From Streptomyces sp. V3I7 (GTDB lineage: Bacteria; Actinomycetota; Actinomycetes; Streptomycetales; Streptomycetaceae): a stretch of 64,000 nt of DNA. The stretch lies in assembly GCF_030817495.1 (NCBI RefSeq), contig NZ_JAUSZK010000001.1, positions 4,381,001 to 4,445,000 of the forward strand, written 5' to 3'. The translations under genes were made by a program, and so were the position numbers. The notes under the pieces are model-generated. The model saw only the letters and a list, made by a program, of their open reading frames with translations, was not told the DNA's origin and ran no database searches. Shown piece after piece: positions 51,516-60,822 of the stretch (the first letter of the stretch is position 1; each line of letters begins with the position of its first letter).

Positions 51516-52158
51516 ATGAGGGGCGGAACCCAGTTGCCCGAAGTGTGGTGGCCGGGTCAGGGCTCCCGGACTCTTCGCCGATTCCTGGCAGTGCGACGTG
51601 CACGGGACGGTGCATCCGCTGCAGCCCGTGATCCCGCCCAGCGTCGAGGCCCTCAGCGTCGTGGTGCATCGCACCCAGGTGCCGGTGTGGATGCCGTGGC
51701 CGCTGCCGGTCGGCTGGCTGTTCACGGGCGTGGCCTGCGCCGGCGACGACCGCAGCGGAGGCCGTGCGACGGCGGTGGCCTGCTCGGGCCCCGGGCCGCT
51801 CGGCGGCATGGGCGAGCTGATCCTGGTCGCCGAGGAGATCGGCGTCGGCCTCGGCGCGCGGTACGCGGGCATCGACGGCCCGGACCCGGGACCGCACATG
51901 AACGTCGAGAAGCCGCCCCAGGCCAAGATGCTGGCCGCCGGCCGTCCGACCCCGCTGTGGCACGTCTCCGACGCCCCCCACGACCGCGCCGTCTTCGCGG
52001 GCGAGGCGCTCGGGCTGTGGCTGTGGGCGGTGGTCTGGCCCGAGCAGACCGGACTGCTGATGTACGACGAACTCGTCCTCACCGACCTCCGCGACGCCGG
52101 CGCCGAACTCGACCTGGTGCCGTGCGGGGCGCTGTCGCCGAGACTGCTCAAGCCCTGA
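51516..52158 (+). pseudogene. DUF6758 zinc-ribbon protein gene with a +1 frameshift
   Basis: From 51598 to 52158 the frame encodes an intact conserved body (HGTVHPLQPVIPPSVEAL onward, ending ALSPRLLKP). The natural start is the ATG at 51516, but it is in another frame. Removing one G from GGGGCGGAACCC (51520-51531) restores MRGEPSCPKCGG and a zinc-ribbon pattern (CPKC, then QCDVH) running straight into HGTVH. The gene thus carries a one-base insertion near its start, or the sequence has an error. If real, a shorter protein might start at GTG 51598, lacking the ribbon. Confidence 0.82.
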
Positions 52159-52275
52159 GACGGCGCGCACGGAATGTAGGGGGCGCATCGCGGCTGCGGG
52201 TGTGACAGGAGGACCTGCGGATCCCGCTATCCTTAGGTGTCACCTTCCGTCCTGTCACCGCCTGGAGCCCGCGTC

Positions 52276-53133
52276 GTGCGCATCGATCTGCACTGCCACT
52301 CCACGGCCTCCGACGGTACGGACACCCCGGCCGAGCTGGTGCGCAATGCCGCCGCGGCCGGTCTGGACGTCGTCGCGCTGACCGACCACGACAGCACCCG
52401 CGGATACGCCGAGGCCGTCGCCGCGCTGCCCCGGGGGCTGACCCTCGTGACCGGCGCCGAGCTGTCCTGTCGGGTCGACGGCGTCTCCATGCATCTGCTG
52501 GCCTACCTCTTCGACCCCGAGGAGCCCGCCCTGCTCGCCGAGCGCGAGCTGATCAGGGACGACCGGGTGCCGCGGGCCCAGGCGATGATCGCCAAGCTGA
52601 ACGAGCTCGGCGTGCCGGTCACCTGGGAGCAGGTGAAGCGCATCGCCGGCGACGGCTCGGTCGGCCGCCCGCACGTCGCCTCCGCCCTCGTCGAGCTGGG
52701 CGTCGTACCGACCGTGAGCGACGCGTTCACGCCGGAGTGGCTGGCCGACGGCGGCCGCGCCTTCGTGAAGAAGCACGAGGCCGACCCCTTCGAGGCGATC
52801 CGGCTGGTCAAGAACGCCGGCGGCGTGACCGTCTTCGCACACCCGGCGGCCGCCAAGCGGGGCCGTACGGTGCCGGAGTCCACGATCGCCGAGCTGGCCG
52901 CGGCCGGCCTCGACGGCATCGAGGTCGACCACATGGACCACGACGCCGACGCCCGGACCCGGATGCGCGGGCTCGCGACGGATCTGGGGCTGCTGACCAC
53001 CGGGTCCTCGGACTACCACGGCAGCCGCAAGGCGGTGGCGCTCGGCGCGAACACCACCGACCCCGAGGTGTACGGGGAGATCATCCGGCGGGCGACGGGG
53101 GCGTTCCCGGTGCCGGGGGCCGGGGGAGCCTGA
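52276..53133 (+). CDS. PHP domain phosphoesterase
   Basis: 285 aa from GTG 52276 (VRIDLHCHSTASDGT). PHP metal-binding motifs: DLHCHSTASDG at the start, LTDHDST near residue 38, GAELSC near 62 and HPAA near 193, with GSSDYHG near 247. It resembles 3',5'-nucleoside bisphosphate phosphatases (RNase AM/YciV type), which hydrolyse pAp or trim RNA 5' ends. The exact substrate here is inferred from the family. It is followed 61 bp later by the MarC gene. Confidence 0.92.
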   Translation: MRIDLHCHSTASDGTDTPAELVRNAAAAGLDVVALTDHDSTRGYAEAVAALPRGLTLVTGAELSCRVDGVSMHLLAYLFDPEEPALLAERELIRDDRVPRAQAMIAKLNELGVPVTWEQVKRIAGDGSVGRPHVASALVELGVVPTVSDAFTPEWLADGGRAFVKKHEADPFEAIRLVKNAGGVTVFAHPAAAKRGRTVPESTIAELAAAGLDGIEVDHMDHDADARTRMRGLATDLGLLTTGSSDYHGSRKAVALGANTTDPEVYGEIIRRATGAFPVPGAGGA

Positions 53134-53194
53134 CACCCGCCCCGCGCCCGTTCCTCACCCTCTCTCCGTTCCTCCGCAAGGCCTGCTCTTCATC

Positions 53195-53797
53195 ATGTTC
53201 GACCTCGCCGTCTTCGGCTCACTGTTCCTGACCCTTTTTGTCATCATGGATCCCCCTGGGATCACCCCGATCTTCCTGGCGTTGACCGCCGGGCGGCCCG
53301 CCAAGGTGCAGCGGCGGATGGCGTTCCAGGCCGTCTGCGTGGCCGGTGGCGTGATCGCCGTCTTCGGCGTGCTCGGCCACCAGATCCTCGACTACCTGCA
53401 CGTCTCCGTCCCCGCGCTGATGATCGCGGGCGGGCTGCTGCTCCTGCTGATCGCGCTCGACCTGCTCACCGGCAAGACGGACGAGCCCAAGCAGACCAAG
53501 GACGTCAACGTCGCCCTGGTCCCGCTCGGCATGCCGCTGCTGGCCGGTCCGGGCGCCATCGTGTCGGTCATCCTGGCCGTGCAGAAGGCGCACAGCGTCA
53601 CCACGCAGGTGTCGGTGTGGGCCGCGATTCTCGCGATCCACGTCGTGCTGTGGCTGACCATGCGCTACTCGCTGCTGATCATCAAGGTCATCAAGGACGG
53701 CGGCGTGGTCCTGGTGACCCGGCTCGCGGGCATGATGCTCTCCGCGATCGCGGTGCAGCAGATCATCAACGGCATCATGCAGGTGGTCAAGGGCTGA
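53195..53797 (+). CDS. MarC family integral membrane protein
   Basis: 200 aa with six predicted membrane helices (about 5-22, 45-65, 72-90, 105-125, 138-158, 175-195). Family motifs are VIMDPPGITPIFLALT near residue 17 and PLLAGPGAIVSVIL near 112. MarC/UPF0056 proteins are inner-membrane proteins of unknown transport function and are not involved in multiple antibiotic resistance, despite the name. It is followed by a strong terminator. Confidence 0.92.
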   Translation: MFDLAVFGSLFLTLFVIMDPPGITPIFLALTAGRPAKVQRRMAFQAVCVAGGVIAVFGVLGHQILDYLHVSVPALMIAGGLLLLLIALDLLTGKTDEPKQTKDVNVALVPLGMPLLAGPGAIVSVILAVQKAHSVTTQVSVWAAILAIHVVLWLTMRYSLLIIKVIKDGGVVLVTRLAGMMLSAIAVQQIINGIMQVVKG

Positions 53798-53840
53798 CCC
53801 GGCGGCCATCGCGGGCACCCGGCGGCGCCCGCGCAAACGC

Positions 53841-53878
53841 AGAGCCCCCGCACGGCGTCGATGCCGTACGGGGGCTCT
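53841..53878 (+). terminator. Terminator after the MarC gene
   Basis: AGAGCCCCCG-C-ACGGC (53841-53856) pairs with GCCGT-A-CGGGGGCTCT (53863-53878); bidirectional. Confidence 0.88.
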
Positions 53879-53931
53879 GAAGCTTCTGCGGTACTCCGCG
53901 TGCTACTTCATCACGTCACAACAAGTCCATG

Positions 53932-54084
53932 TCACGAGGCCGTGGATTCGGCCGGTCGGATCCACAGCCGCTGCCCGATCGAGGCGGCCTGCTGAACGAT
54001 CCGGTTGACGGAGGCGGCGTCCACGACAGTGCTGTCCACGGGGGTTCCGTCGACCTCGTCGAGTCGCATGATTTCGAAGCGCAT
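53932..54084 (-). CDS. Small conserved protein (50 aa)
   Basis: 50-residue protein MRFEIMRLDEVDG... with an excellent ribosome site (GAAGGGAGAAGCA) before the ATG at 54084. Beta-strand then helix (DAASVNRIVQQAASIGQRLWIRP). It resembles small Streptomyces proteins encoded divergently from NYN-domain genes. Function unknown; the RBS and codon bias support translation. Confidence 0.75.
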   Translation of the reverse strand: MRFEIMRLDEVDGTPVDSTVVDAASVNRIVQQAASIGQRLWIRPAESTAS

Positions 54085-54292
54085 TGCTTCTCCCTTCGTC
54101 TGGTCATCCTCCTGAGGAGAACTACTGGCTACAGCTACACACCTCTTCAACGAGCTGCACCCTGAAAACATTCCCTACGCTAAGGAAATTTTTCGCGGCG
54201 CTAATTACCTGACGATGGGGGCCGTCGATGAGACGGATTGTGATCACTTGCGTTCGCAGCGTGACCGGTGGCGCAGAGGGACAATAAAGGCG

Positions 54293-55189
54293 ATGAACGA
54301 CGACCTCGCCGGCCTCCAAGCCCGCATCGACCGCACGAACGAGCTGCTCCATCGCATGCTCGCCGAAGTGGCGAAGACGCCCTCGACCCACGCGATCTTC
54401 GTCGACGCGGGCTATCTGTACGCGGCCGCGGGCCGGCTGGCCGCCGGGACGGAGGACCGCCGCGCCTTCGACCTCGACGCCGAGGGGCTGATCGAGGCGC
54501 TCATCGACCGTGCCCGCACGATCTTCGCGGACAGCAGGCTGCTGCGCGTCTACTGGTACGACGGCGCGCGCCGCCGCATCCACACCACCGAGCAGCAGTC
54601 CATCGCCGAACTCCCGGACGTGAAGGTCCGCCTCGGCAACCTCAACGCCAACAACCAGCAGAAGGGCGTCGATTCACTGATCCGCTCCGACCTGGAGTCC
54701 CTGGCCCGCCACCGCGCCATCAGCGACGCGGCGCTCATCGGCGGCGACGAGGACCTGGTGTCGGCGGTGGAGGCGGCACAGGGCTACGGCGCCCGAGTCC
54801 ATCTCTGGGGCATCGAGGCGCCCGAGGGCCGCAACCAGGCGGAGCCCCTGCTCTGGGAGGTCGACAGCCAGCGCACCTTCGACCTGGACTTCTTCAAGCC
54901 GTACGTCTCCCGGCGCACCGCCGCCCCGGCCTACGACAGCACGGTCAGCCGCCCCACGCGCGAGGACGTCCGCTTCGTCGGCGCCCAGATCGCGGCCAAG
55001 TGGCTGTCCTCCCGCGGCCGGGACGCCCTCGGCGAGCTGCTCCCCGGCCACCCCTATCTGCCCGGGCCCGTCGACCAGGACCTGCTGGTCGAGGCCGAAG
55101 GGGTGCTCCAGTACTCCCTGCGCGGCCAGGCGGACCTGCGCCGCGCGCTGCGCGACGGCTTCTGGGGGCACCTCCAGACGCAGTACTGA
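54293..55189 (+). CDS. NYN domain protein (putative PIN-like RNase)
   Basis: 298 aa from ATG 54293. A short N-terminal coiled coil (about 1-30) precedes a NYN/PIN-like nuclease domain (about 35-185) with acidic residues in AIFVDAGYLY, KGVDSLIRSDL and LIGGDEDLVSAV, the expected metal-binding aspartates. A C-terminal OST-HTH-like winged region (about 225-298) follows. Likely a single-strand-specific RNase acting on structured RNA; that is inferred from the fold. Confidence 0.88.
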   Translation: MNDDLAGLQARIDRTNELLHRMLAEVAKTPSTHAIFVDAGYLYAAAGRLAAGTEDRRAFDLDAEGLIEALIDRARTIFADSRLLRVYWYDGARRRIHTTEQQSIAELPDVKVRLGNLNANNQQKGVDSLIRSDLESLARHRAISDAALIGGDEDLVSAVEAAQGYGARVHLWGIEAPEGRNQAEPLLWEVDSQRTFDLDFFKPYVSRRTAAPAYDSTVSRPTREDVRFVGAQIAAKWLSSRGRDALGELLPGHPYLPGPVDQDLLVEAEGVLQYSLRGQADLRRALRDGFWGHLQTQY

Positions 55190-55195
55190 CGCGCC

Positions 55196-55242
55196 GTCCG
55201 CCCGCCTCTCTCCGCCCGCCTCTCTCCGTCCGCCTCTCTCCT
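55196..55242 (+). repeat. Short tandem repeat
   Basis: Three consecutive 14-bp units of the type CCG(C/T)CCGCCTCTCT between convergent genes. Confidence 0.7.
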
Positions 55243-55257
55243 TCCGACGACGGGACG

Positions 55258-56130
55258 CTACGGCCGTGCCGCGCGGTCCCAGAAGCCGGCGATCGCCCGG
55301 GCGGTCGGCAGCGGCTGGTCGGTGTTGGGGGAGTGCTCGGCGCCCTCGATGACCGTGCGGTGGGCCCCGAGGCGTACGGCCATCTCGTCCAGGAGCGCGA
55401 CCGGCCAGGTGTCGTCGTGCGCACCCGACAGGACGTGGAACGGCAGCGGGAGCGCGGCCAGTTCGGCGACACGGTCCGGCTCGACGCACAACTGGGCGCC
55501 CGTGGCGAGAAGTTGAGCGGGCTTGGTGGCCAGCCAGCGCTGCCGCAGATCCTCCCGCTCGTCCAGCCCGCCGTCCAGCTCCTCCAGTTCCTCGGGTGCC
55601 TCCATGGCCCGCATGGCGACCCACACCTCGGCCATCGACATCACCGCGAGCGCGTCCCGCAGCAGCTTCACGCGCTCCCGCTGCGAGGGGGAGATCTGCG
55701 CCGGCCCCGAGGACATCAGGGTGAGCGAACGAAAGGGGGCGTGGTCGAGGAGCACGGCCGCGCGCGCGATCTGCCCGCCCAGAGAGTGCCCCAGCAGATG
55801 CACGGGCGTACCGAGCGCCTCCACCTGCGCGAGCACGTCCCGGGCCAACTCGCCCTGCGCGTACGCAGCTTCGTCGAGATCGGGGCCGGCGGACTCGTAC
55901 TGTCCGCGTCCGTCCACGGCGACGGTGCGGTACCCGCGCTCCGCCAGCGTGCCGTGCAGCGGGTTGAAGTCCTCCTTGCTGCCGGTGAACCCGGGCAGCA
56001 GCAGCGCGACGCCCCTGGGCTCGACCCCGGGGGCCGCGGGAGCGTCGACGACGGCGAACTCACCGCGCGCGGTGCGCAGGGAGTAGGCACGCGCGCCGGG
56101 GGGCGGGACGAAGGTCGAAGGCCGGCTCAT
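55258..56130 (-). CDS. Alpha/beta hydrolase
   Basis: 290 aa with the alpha/beta-hydrolase fold: LLLPGFTGSKEDF (oxyanion) near residue 45, DGRGQYES near 75, nucleophile elbow GHSLGG near 113, Asp in SGAHDDTW near 237 and His in GAEHSPN near 262. A lid region of about residues 145-195 is rich in Glu and Met. It has no signal peptide. Substrate unknown; it may be an esterase or lysophospholipase-like enzyme. Confidence 0.9.
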   Translation of the reverse strand: MSRPSTFVPPPGARAYSLRTARGEFAVVDAPAAPGVEPRGVALLLPGFTGSKEDFNPLHGTLAERGYRTVAVDGRGQYESAGPDLDEAAYAQGELARDVLAQVEALGTPVHLLGHSLGGQIARAAVLLDHAPFRSLTLMSSGPAQISPSQRERVKLLRDALAVMSMAEVWVAMRAMEAPEELEELDGGLDEREDLRQRWLATKPAQLLATGAQLCVEPDRVAELAALPLPFHVLSGAHDDTWPVALLDEMAVRLGAHRTVIEGAEHSPNTDQPLPTARAIAGFWDRAARP

Positions 56131-56258
56131 GTGCAGAGGTTATCGGGCGGCCGGCGAGGCCAGGAGGGCGCGGTTGCCCGGCGGAAACGGTGACGGCCCG
56201 GTCCCGCGTGAAGCGGGCCGGGCCGTCGGTGTTCCGTTGCCGAGTTCCGGATGCCGGA

Positions 56259-58655
56259 TCAGGCCTCCGGGGCCTCCGAGGTCGCCGCGGTCTTGCGGGT
56301 GCGGCGCGCCTTGGGCTTGGCCCCGGCGGTCTCGGTCGCCTCCGTGGCGGCCGTGGCGGCCTTGCGCGTACGGCGGCGCGGGGCGGTCTCCGGCTCCTCG
56401 GCGGCCTGCGCCGGGATACCGGCACCCGCCGCCTCGGCGACGGCCTTGCGGGTCCGGCGCGCCTTCGGCGCGGCCTCGGCGACCTCGGCGGTCTCCGTGG
56501 CGGCCGCAGTGGCCTTGCGGGTGCGCTTCGGCTTCGCCTCCACGGCCTCGGCCGTGTCCACGGCGGCCTCGGCAGCGGCCGCGGTCTTGCGGGTGCGGCG
56601 CGCCTTGGGCTTGGCCTCGGCGGCCTCCGCCGTCTCGGTCGCCTCCGCGGCGGCCGTGGTGGCCGTGGTGGCCGTAGCGGCCTTGCGGGTGCGCTTGGGC
56701 TTGGCCTCGGTGCCCTCGGCCGTGTCCACGGCAGCCTCGGCGGCAGCCGCGCTCTTGCGGGTGCGCTTCGGCTTCACCTCGGCGACCTCGGCGACCTCGG
56801 CGGTCTCCGTGGTGGCCGCAGTGGCCTTACGGGTGCGCTTCGGCTTGGTCTCCGTGCCCTCGGCCGTGGCGACGGCCGTCTCGGCAGCGGCCTCCGCGGC
56901 CTTGCGGGTGCGGCGGCGCGGCTTGGACTCCGTGGCCTCGGCGGCCTCCAGGACCACAGGCGCCTCGGTCGTGCTCGCGACCGTCTCCGCCGTGCTCTCG
57001 GCCGGCTTGCGGGTACGGCGGCGGCTCGGCTTCTCGAGGGTGTCCAGCGCGGCCGGACCCTCCGCCGTCTCCACGGCGGCCGTGGCCTGCTCGGTCACCG
57101 GCGCGGTCGCGACCTGCTGCGGCTGCGCTCCGCCGCGCGTGCGGCGACGGCGACGCGGGGTACGGGGCGCGGCGGCCTCGTCCTCGGCGACCGCCTCGGC
57201 GGCCGGCGACGCGGACTCCACCGGAGCCGGTGCCGACGCGGAGTCGGCCGCTGCCCCGCCGCGCGTACGGCGACGACGGCGCGGCGTACGCTCCGGACGC
57301 TCGCGCTCCTCGGAGCGGGAAGCGCCGCGGGAGTCACCGCGACCGCCCCGGCCGCCGCGACCGCGGCCGCCGGTCTCGCCCAGGTCCTCCAGCTCCTCGG
57401 CGGCCAGCCCGGCGCGCGTACGCTCCGAGCGCGGCAGGACACCCTTGGTGCCCGCCGGGATGCCGAGGTCCTCGAAGAGGTGCGGGGAGCTCGAGTACGT
57501 CTCCACCGGGTCGTTGAAGTCCAGCTCCAGCGCCTTGTTGATGAGCTGCCAGCGCGGGATGTCGTCCCAGTCGACGAACGTGATCGCCGTACCCTTGGCG
57601 CCCGCGCGGCCCGTACGGCCGATGCGGTGCAGGTACGTCTTCTCGTCCTCGGGGGACTGGTAGTTGACGACGTGGGTCACGCCCTCGACGTCGATGCCGC
57701 GCGCGGCGACGTCGGTGCAGACGAGGACGTCGACCTTGCCGTTGCGGAAGGCGCGCAGCGCCTGCTCACGGGCGCCCTGGCCGAGGTCGCCGTGGACCGC
57801 GCCGGAGGCGAAGCCGCGGCGCTGGAGCTGCTCGGCGATGTCGGCGGCCGTGCGCTTGGTACGGCAGAAGACCATCGCCAGCCCGCGGCCGTCGGCCTGC
57901 AGGATGCGGGCGACCATCTCCGGCTTGTCCATGTTGTGCGCGCGGTAGACGAACTGCTTGATGTTCGCGACCGTAGCGCCCTCGTCGTCCGGCGCGGTGG
58001 CGCGGATGTGCGTGGGCTGCGACATGTAGCGGCGGGCGAGACCGATGACCGCGCCCGGCATGGTCGCCGAGAAGAGCATGGTCTGACGGCGGGCCGGCAG
58101 CATCTTCATGATCTTCTCGACGTCGGGCAGGAAGCCCAGGTCGAGCATCTCGTCGGCCTCGTCGAGGACCAGGCACCTGACCCGGCTGAGGTCCAGCTTC
58201 TTCTGGCCCGCGAGGTCGAGCAGCCGGCCCGGGGTGCCGACGATGACGTCGACGCCCTTGTTCAGCATCTCGACCTGGGGCTCGTACGCCCGGCCGCCGT
58301 AGATCGCGGCGACGCGCACGTTGCGCACCTTGCCGGCGGTCAGCAGGTCGTTGGTGACCTGCTGGCACAGCTCACGCGTGGGAACCACGATGAGCGCCTG
58401 CGGGGCGTCGGTCAGGTCCTCGGGACGGGCGCGGCCGGCCTCGACGTCGGCGGGGACGGTCACACGCTCGAGGAGCGGGAGGCCGAAACCGAGGGTCTTG
58501 CCCGTACCGGTCTTGGCCTGTCCGATGACGTCCGAGCCCGAGAGGGCGACGGGGAGGGTCATCTCCTGGATGGGGAAGGGGGCGATGATGCCGACGGCCT
58601 CCAGGGCCTCGGCGGTCTCGGGAAGGATTCCGAGTTCACGAAACGTCGTAGTCAG
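56259..58655 (-). CDS. DEAD-box RNA helicase with long basic repeat tail
   Basis: About 798 aa. The RecA-like helicase core (residues 1-400) has the Q motif FPIQEMTLP, AKTGTGKT, PTRELC, DEADEMLDLGF, SATMP and HRIGRTGRAG. The next 400 residues are a disordered, Ala/Thr/Glu-rich tail carrying about 14 basic RRRTRK or KPKRTRK modules roughly every 25-35 residues. No ATG lies near the natural N-terminus. Homology starts at TTTFRELGILPE, preceded by CTG at 58655 with an AGAGG site; the ATG at 58766 would add 37 non-conserved residues. A role in RNA remodelling, cold adaptation or degradosome-like assembly is likely. Confidence 0.93.
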   Translation of the reverse strand: MTTTFRELGILPETAEALEAVGIIAPFPIQEMTLPVALSGSDVIGQAKTGTGKTLGFGLPLLERVTVPADVEAGRARPEDLTDAPQALIVVPTRELCQQVTNDLLTAGKVRNVRVAAIYGGRAYEPQVEMLNKGVDVIVGTPGRLLDLAGQKKLDLSRVRCLVLDEADEMLDLGFLPDVEKIMKMLPARRQTMLFSATMPGAVIGLARRYMSQPTHIRATAPDDEGATVANIKQFVYRAHNMDKPEMVARILQADGRGLAMVFCRTKRTAADIAEQLQRRGFASGAVHGDLGQGAREQALRAFRNGKVDVLVCTDVAARGIDVEGVTHVVNYQSPEDEKTYLHRIGRTGRAGAKGTAITFVDWDDIPRWQLINKALELDFNDPVETYSSSPHLFEDLGIPAGTKGVLPRSERTRAGLAAEELEDLGETGGRGRGGRGGRGDSRGASRSEERERPERTPRRRRRTRGGAAADSASAPAPVESASPAAEAVAEDEAAAPRTPRRRRRTRGGAQPQQVATAPVTEQATAAVETAEGPAALDTLEKPSRRRTRKPAESTAETVASTTEAPVVLEAAEATESKPRRRTRKAAEAAAETAVATAEGTETKPKRTRKATAATTETAEVAEVAEVKPKRTRKSAAAAEAAVDTAEGTEAKPKRTRKAATATTATTAAAEATETAEAAEAKPKARRTRKTAAAAEAAVDTAEAVEAKPKRTRKATAAATETAEVAEAAPKARRTRKAVAEAAGAGIPAQAAEEPETAPRRRTRKAATAATEATETAGAKPKARRTRKTAATSEAPEA

Positions 58656-59064
58656 GGTGCTGCCTCTTCTGTGTGTGCGGCGCGAGGCGAGCGCGGGGGT
58701 CGTGTCAGACCGTGCCGGGACGTCGGCTGCCTTACGGGCGTACCGCGAAGGCAAGCCGTAGGACACGGGACCTCTGTCGACGCTCTAGCGCTCGAACCGC
58801 TGAGGGTCCCTCCGGCTTCGTACGCTTGGTGCCGTACTTGCGGCCGGGAGGGCTGTCAGGTCGGAGCCGATCGGGCCACCGACCGGGCATCCTCATGCGT
58901 GCGGCCTGTCGAAGTACGTCAAAACGCGTCGACGTACTCAGCAGGCGCATTACCACCATACCCCGGAATCGCACACATGCGACGGCCGGTTTGGTCACGT
59001 AGTCGTGGTCACACTGCTCGGCCAGGGGCTTCCCCCCGGCGAGCGGCGGGCTATTGTGCGCTTC

Positions 59065-59847
59065 ATGACGAGCTCTGACAAGCCTGACAACGCCTCCGCC
59101 GCGCCCGCCGGATCCGCGGCCTCCGCCGACTCGTCCGAGGCGGTCGAGCGCACCGGTGTCGCCGCCCAGGACTGGGCCCGCGCGTCGGCCGAGCCGCAGT
59201 ACCGCGCCGCGGTCGTGGACCTGCTCGGCGCGCTCGCCTACGGCGAGCTGGCGGCGTTCGAGAGGCTCGCGGAGGACGCCAAGCTGGCGCCGACGCTGGC
59301 GGACAAGGCGGAGCTGGCGAAGATGGCCTCGGCCGAGTTCCACCACTTCGAGCAGCTGCGTGACCGGCTCACGGAGATCGGCGAGGAGCCGACCGCCGCG
59401 ATGCAGCCGTTCGTCGCCGCGCTCGACGGCTTCCACCGCCAGACGGCGCCCTCGGACTGGCTGGAGGGCCTGGTCAAGGCGTACGTCGGCGACTCGATCG
59501 CCAGTGACTTCTACCGTGAGGTGGCCGCCCGCCTCGACTCCGACACGCGCGAGCTCGTCCTCGCCGTCCTGGACGACACGGGCCACGCGGGCTTCGCCGT
59601 CGAGAAGGTACGCGCGGCCATCGACGCGGACCCGCGCGTGGGCGGCCGGCTCGCGCTGTGGGCGCGGCGTCTGATGGGCGAGGCGCTCTCGCAGTCCCAG
59701 CGGGTCGTCGCCGACCGGGACGCGCTGTCCACGATGCTCGTCGGCGGCGTGGCGGACGGCTTCGATCTCGCCGAGGTCGGCCGGATGTTCTCCCGCATCA
59801 CCGAGGCGCACACGAAGCGGATGGCGGCGCTGGGTCTCGCCGCGTAG
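59065..59847 (+). CDS. Ferritin-like fold protein (MiaE-related)
   Basis: 260 aa from ATG 59065. After a Ser/Ala-rich first 35 residues, a four-helix ferritin-like domain carries candidate di-metal ligands: YGELAAFERLAEDA near residue 62, EFHHFEQL near 93, DSIASDFYREVA near 150 and a later Glu/His pair. It resembles the actinobacterial ferritin-like/tRNA-hydroxylase type. It is divergent from the helicase gene, as in M. tuberculosis (Rv3210c-rhlE). Enzymatic role not known. Confidence 0.88.
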   Translation: MTSSDKPDNASAAPAGSAASADSSEAVERTGVAAQDWARASAEPQYRAAVVDLLGALAYGELAAFERLAEDAKLAPTLADKAELAKMASAEFHHFEQLRDRLTEIGEEPTAAMQPFVAALDGFHRQTAPSDWLEGLVKAYVGDSIASDFYREVAARLDSDTRELVLAVLDDTGHAGFAVEKVRAAIDADPRVGGRLALWARRLMGEALSQSQRVVADRDALSTMLVGGVADGFDLAEVGRMFSRITEAHTKRMAALGLAA

Positions 59848-59861
59848 CCACTCCGTGAGGT

Positions 59862-59902
59862 CGGCCGGGTCGCGCTCCGTTCGGGGGTGGCCCGGCCGTT
59901 TT
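59862..59902 (+). terminator. Terminator with T-run
   Basis: CGGCCGGG (59862-59869) pairs with CCCGGCCG (59891-59898), followed by TTTT. Confidence 0.8.
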
Positions 59903-59982
59903 GCGTCTGCGGGTGCGTGTGCCGCCGGGCGCGCGGTTCCCCGCGCCCCTCGGCGGCTGCGCCGCCTCGCCGGTCTTCGGGT

Positions 59983-60258
59983 TTACGCCGGGGCGGAGCT
60001 GCGGCGCAGGGGGCGGGGCGTGGGACGGAGCAGCAGGGAGAGTGACGCCGCGGAGACGACGGCCGCGCCGAGCAGGCTGAGCAGGACCGTGCCCTGATCC
60101 AGCGCGCTGTGGGTGACGAAGTCACCGAAAAGGGCTCCGGCGATCGCGGTGGAGAAGACCAGCGGACGGGCGGGCAGGCGGTGGGCCAGGCGGTGCGTCG
60201 CCACCCACGCGAGCATCACTCCGAGCAGGGCGGAACCGACGGCTTCCACGATCAACAA
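59983..60258 (-). CDS. Small membrane protein
   Basis: About 91 aa from a TTG at 60258 preceded by GGGAGGG; an ATG at 60306 would add 16 residues. Three hydrophobic helices (about 4-20, 35-52, 58-80) are separated by short Arg/His loops, and the tail is Arg/Pro-rich. No family is recognised. Confidence 0.65.
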   Translation of the reverse strand: MLIVEAVGSALLGVMLAWVATHRLAHRLPARPLVFSTAIAGALFGDFVTHSALDQGTVLLSLLGAAVVSAASLSLLLRPTPRPLRRSSAPA

Positions 60259-60375
60259 GGGGGCCCTCCCGCTACCGGCATGCGCTTCACGGTCGTAGCC
60301 GGTCATACCCCTGACCTGCGGAATGCAACCCTCCTCGGTGGGGCGCATGTGCTCCACCCGTGGAGGTGTTCACAC

Positions 60376-60412
60376 GAAGGGGCCCGGCGGCTGTGTGCCA
60401 CCGGGCCTCTTC
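60376..60412 (-). terminator. Terminator after the DUF3107 gene
   Basis: GAAGGGGCCCGG pairs with CCGGGCCTCTTC (one mismatch), in the spacer downstream of the minus-strand DUF3107 gene. Confidence 0.65.
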
Positions 60413-60465
60413 GGTTGTGTCAGCTGTGACAGCGACCGCTGTCGGCTCGTGACCGCCGGCGGTGA

Positions 60466-60693
60466 CTACAGCGCGCTGAAGCCGACCTTGCGGGTGGTCG
60501 GCGCGCCGAGCTCCACATAGGCGAGACGGTCCGTCGGGACGAGGATCTTGCGACCCTTCTCGTCCTCGAGGCTCAGCAGCTGCGACTTTCCGGCCAGTGC
60601 GTCGGCCACCACGCGCTCGAGCTCCGCGCCGCTCAGCTCGCTCTCCAGAACGATCTCGCGGGGCGCGTACTGCACGCCGATCTTGACCTCCAC
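60466..60693 (-). CDS. DUF3107 protein
   Basis: 75-aa actinobacterial DUF3107 protein: MEVKIGVQYAPREI..ESE at the start, LSLEDEKGRKILVP in the middle and VELGAPTTRKVGF at the end. Orthologous in position to Rv3208A (TB9.4). A small soluble beta-rich protein of unknown role. It lies downstream of, and co-directional with, the TetR gene. Confidence 0.95.
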   Translation of the reverse strand: MEVKIGVQYAPREIVLESELSGAELERVVADALAGKSQLLSLEDEKGRKILVPTDRLAYVELGAPTTRKVGFSAL

Positions 60694-60822
60694 GGCTATG
60701 TCCCTCCGACGGTCAGTGAAGTGCGCGGCCTGCCGCGCTGTACCCCGAACACATTAGCCCGGTGAGGGGACGTCCATGCTCCGCCCAAGAACGCCAGGAG
60801 CGAACAGCGGCCGCCGATGTTG

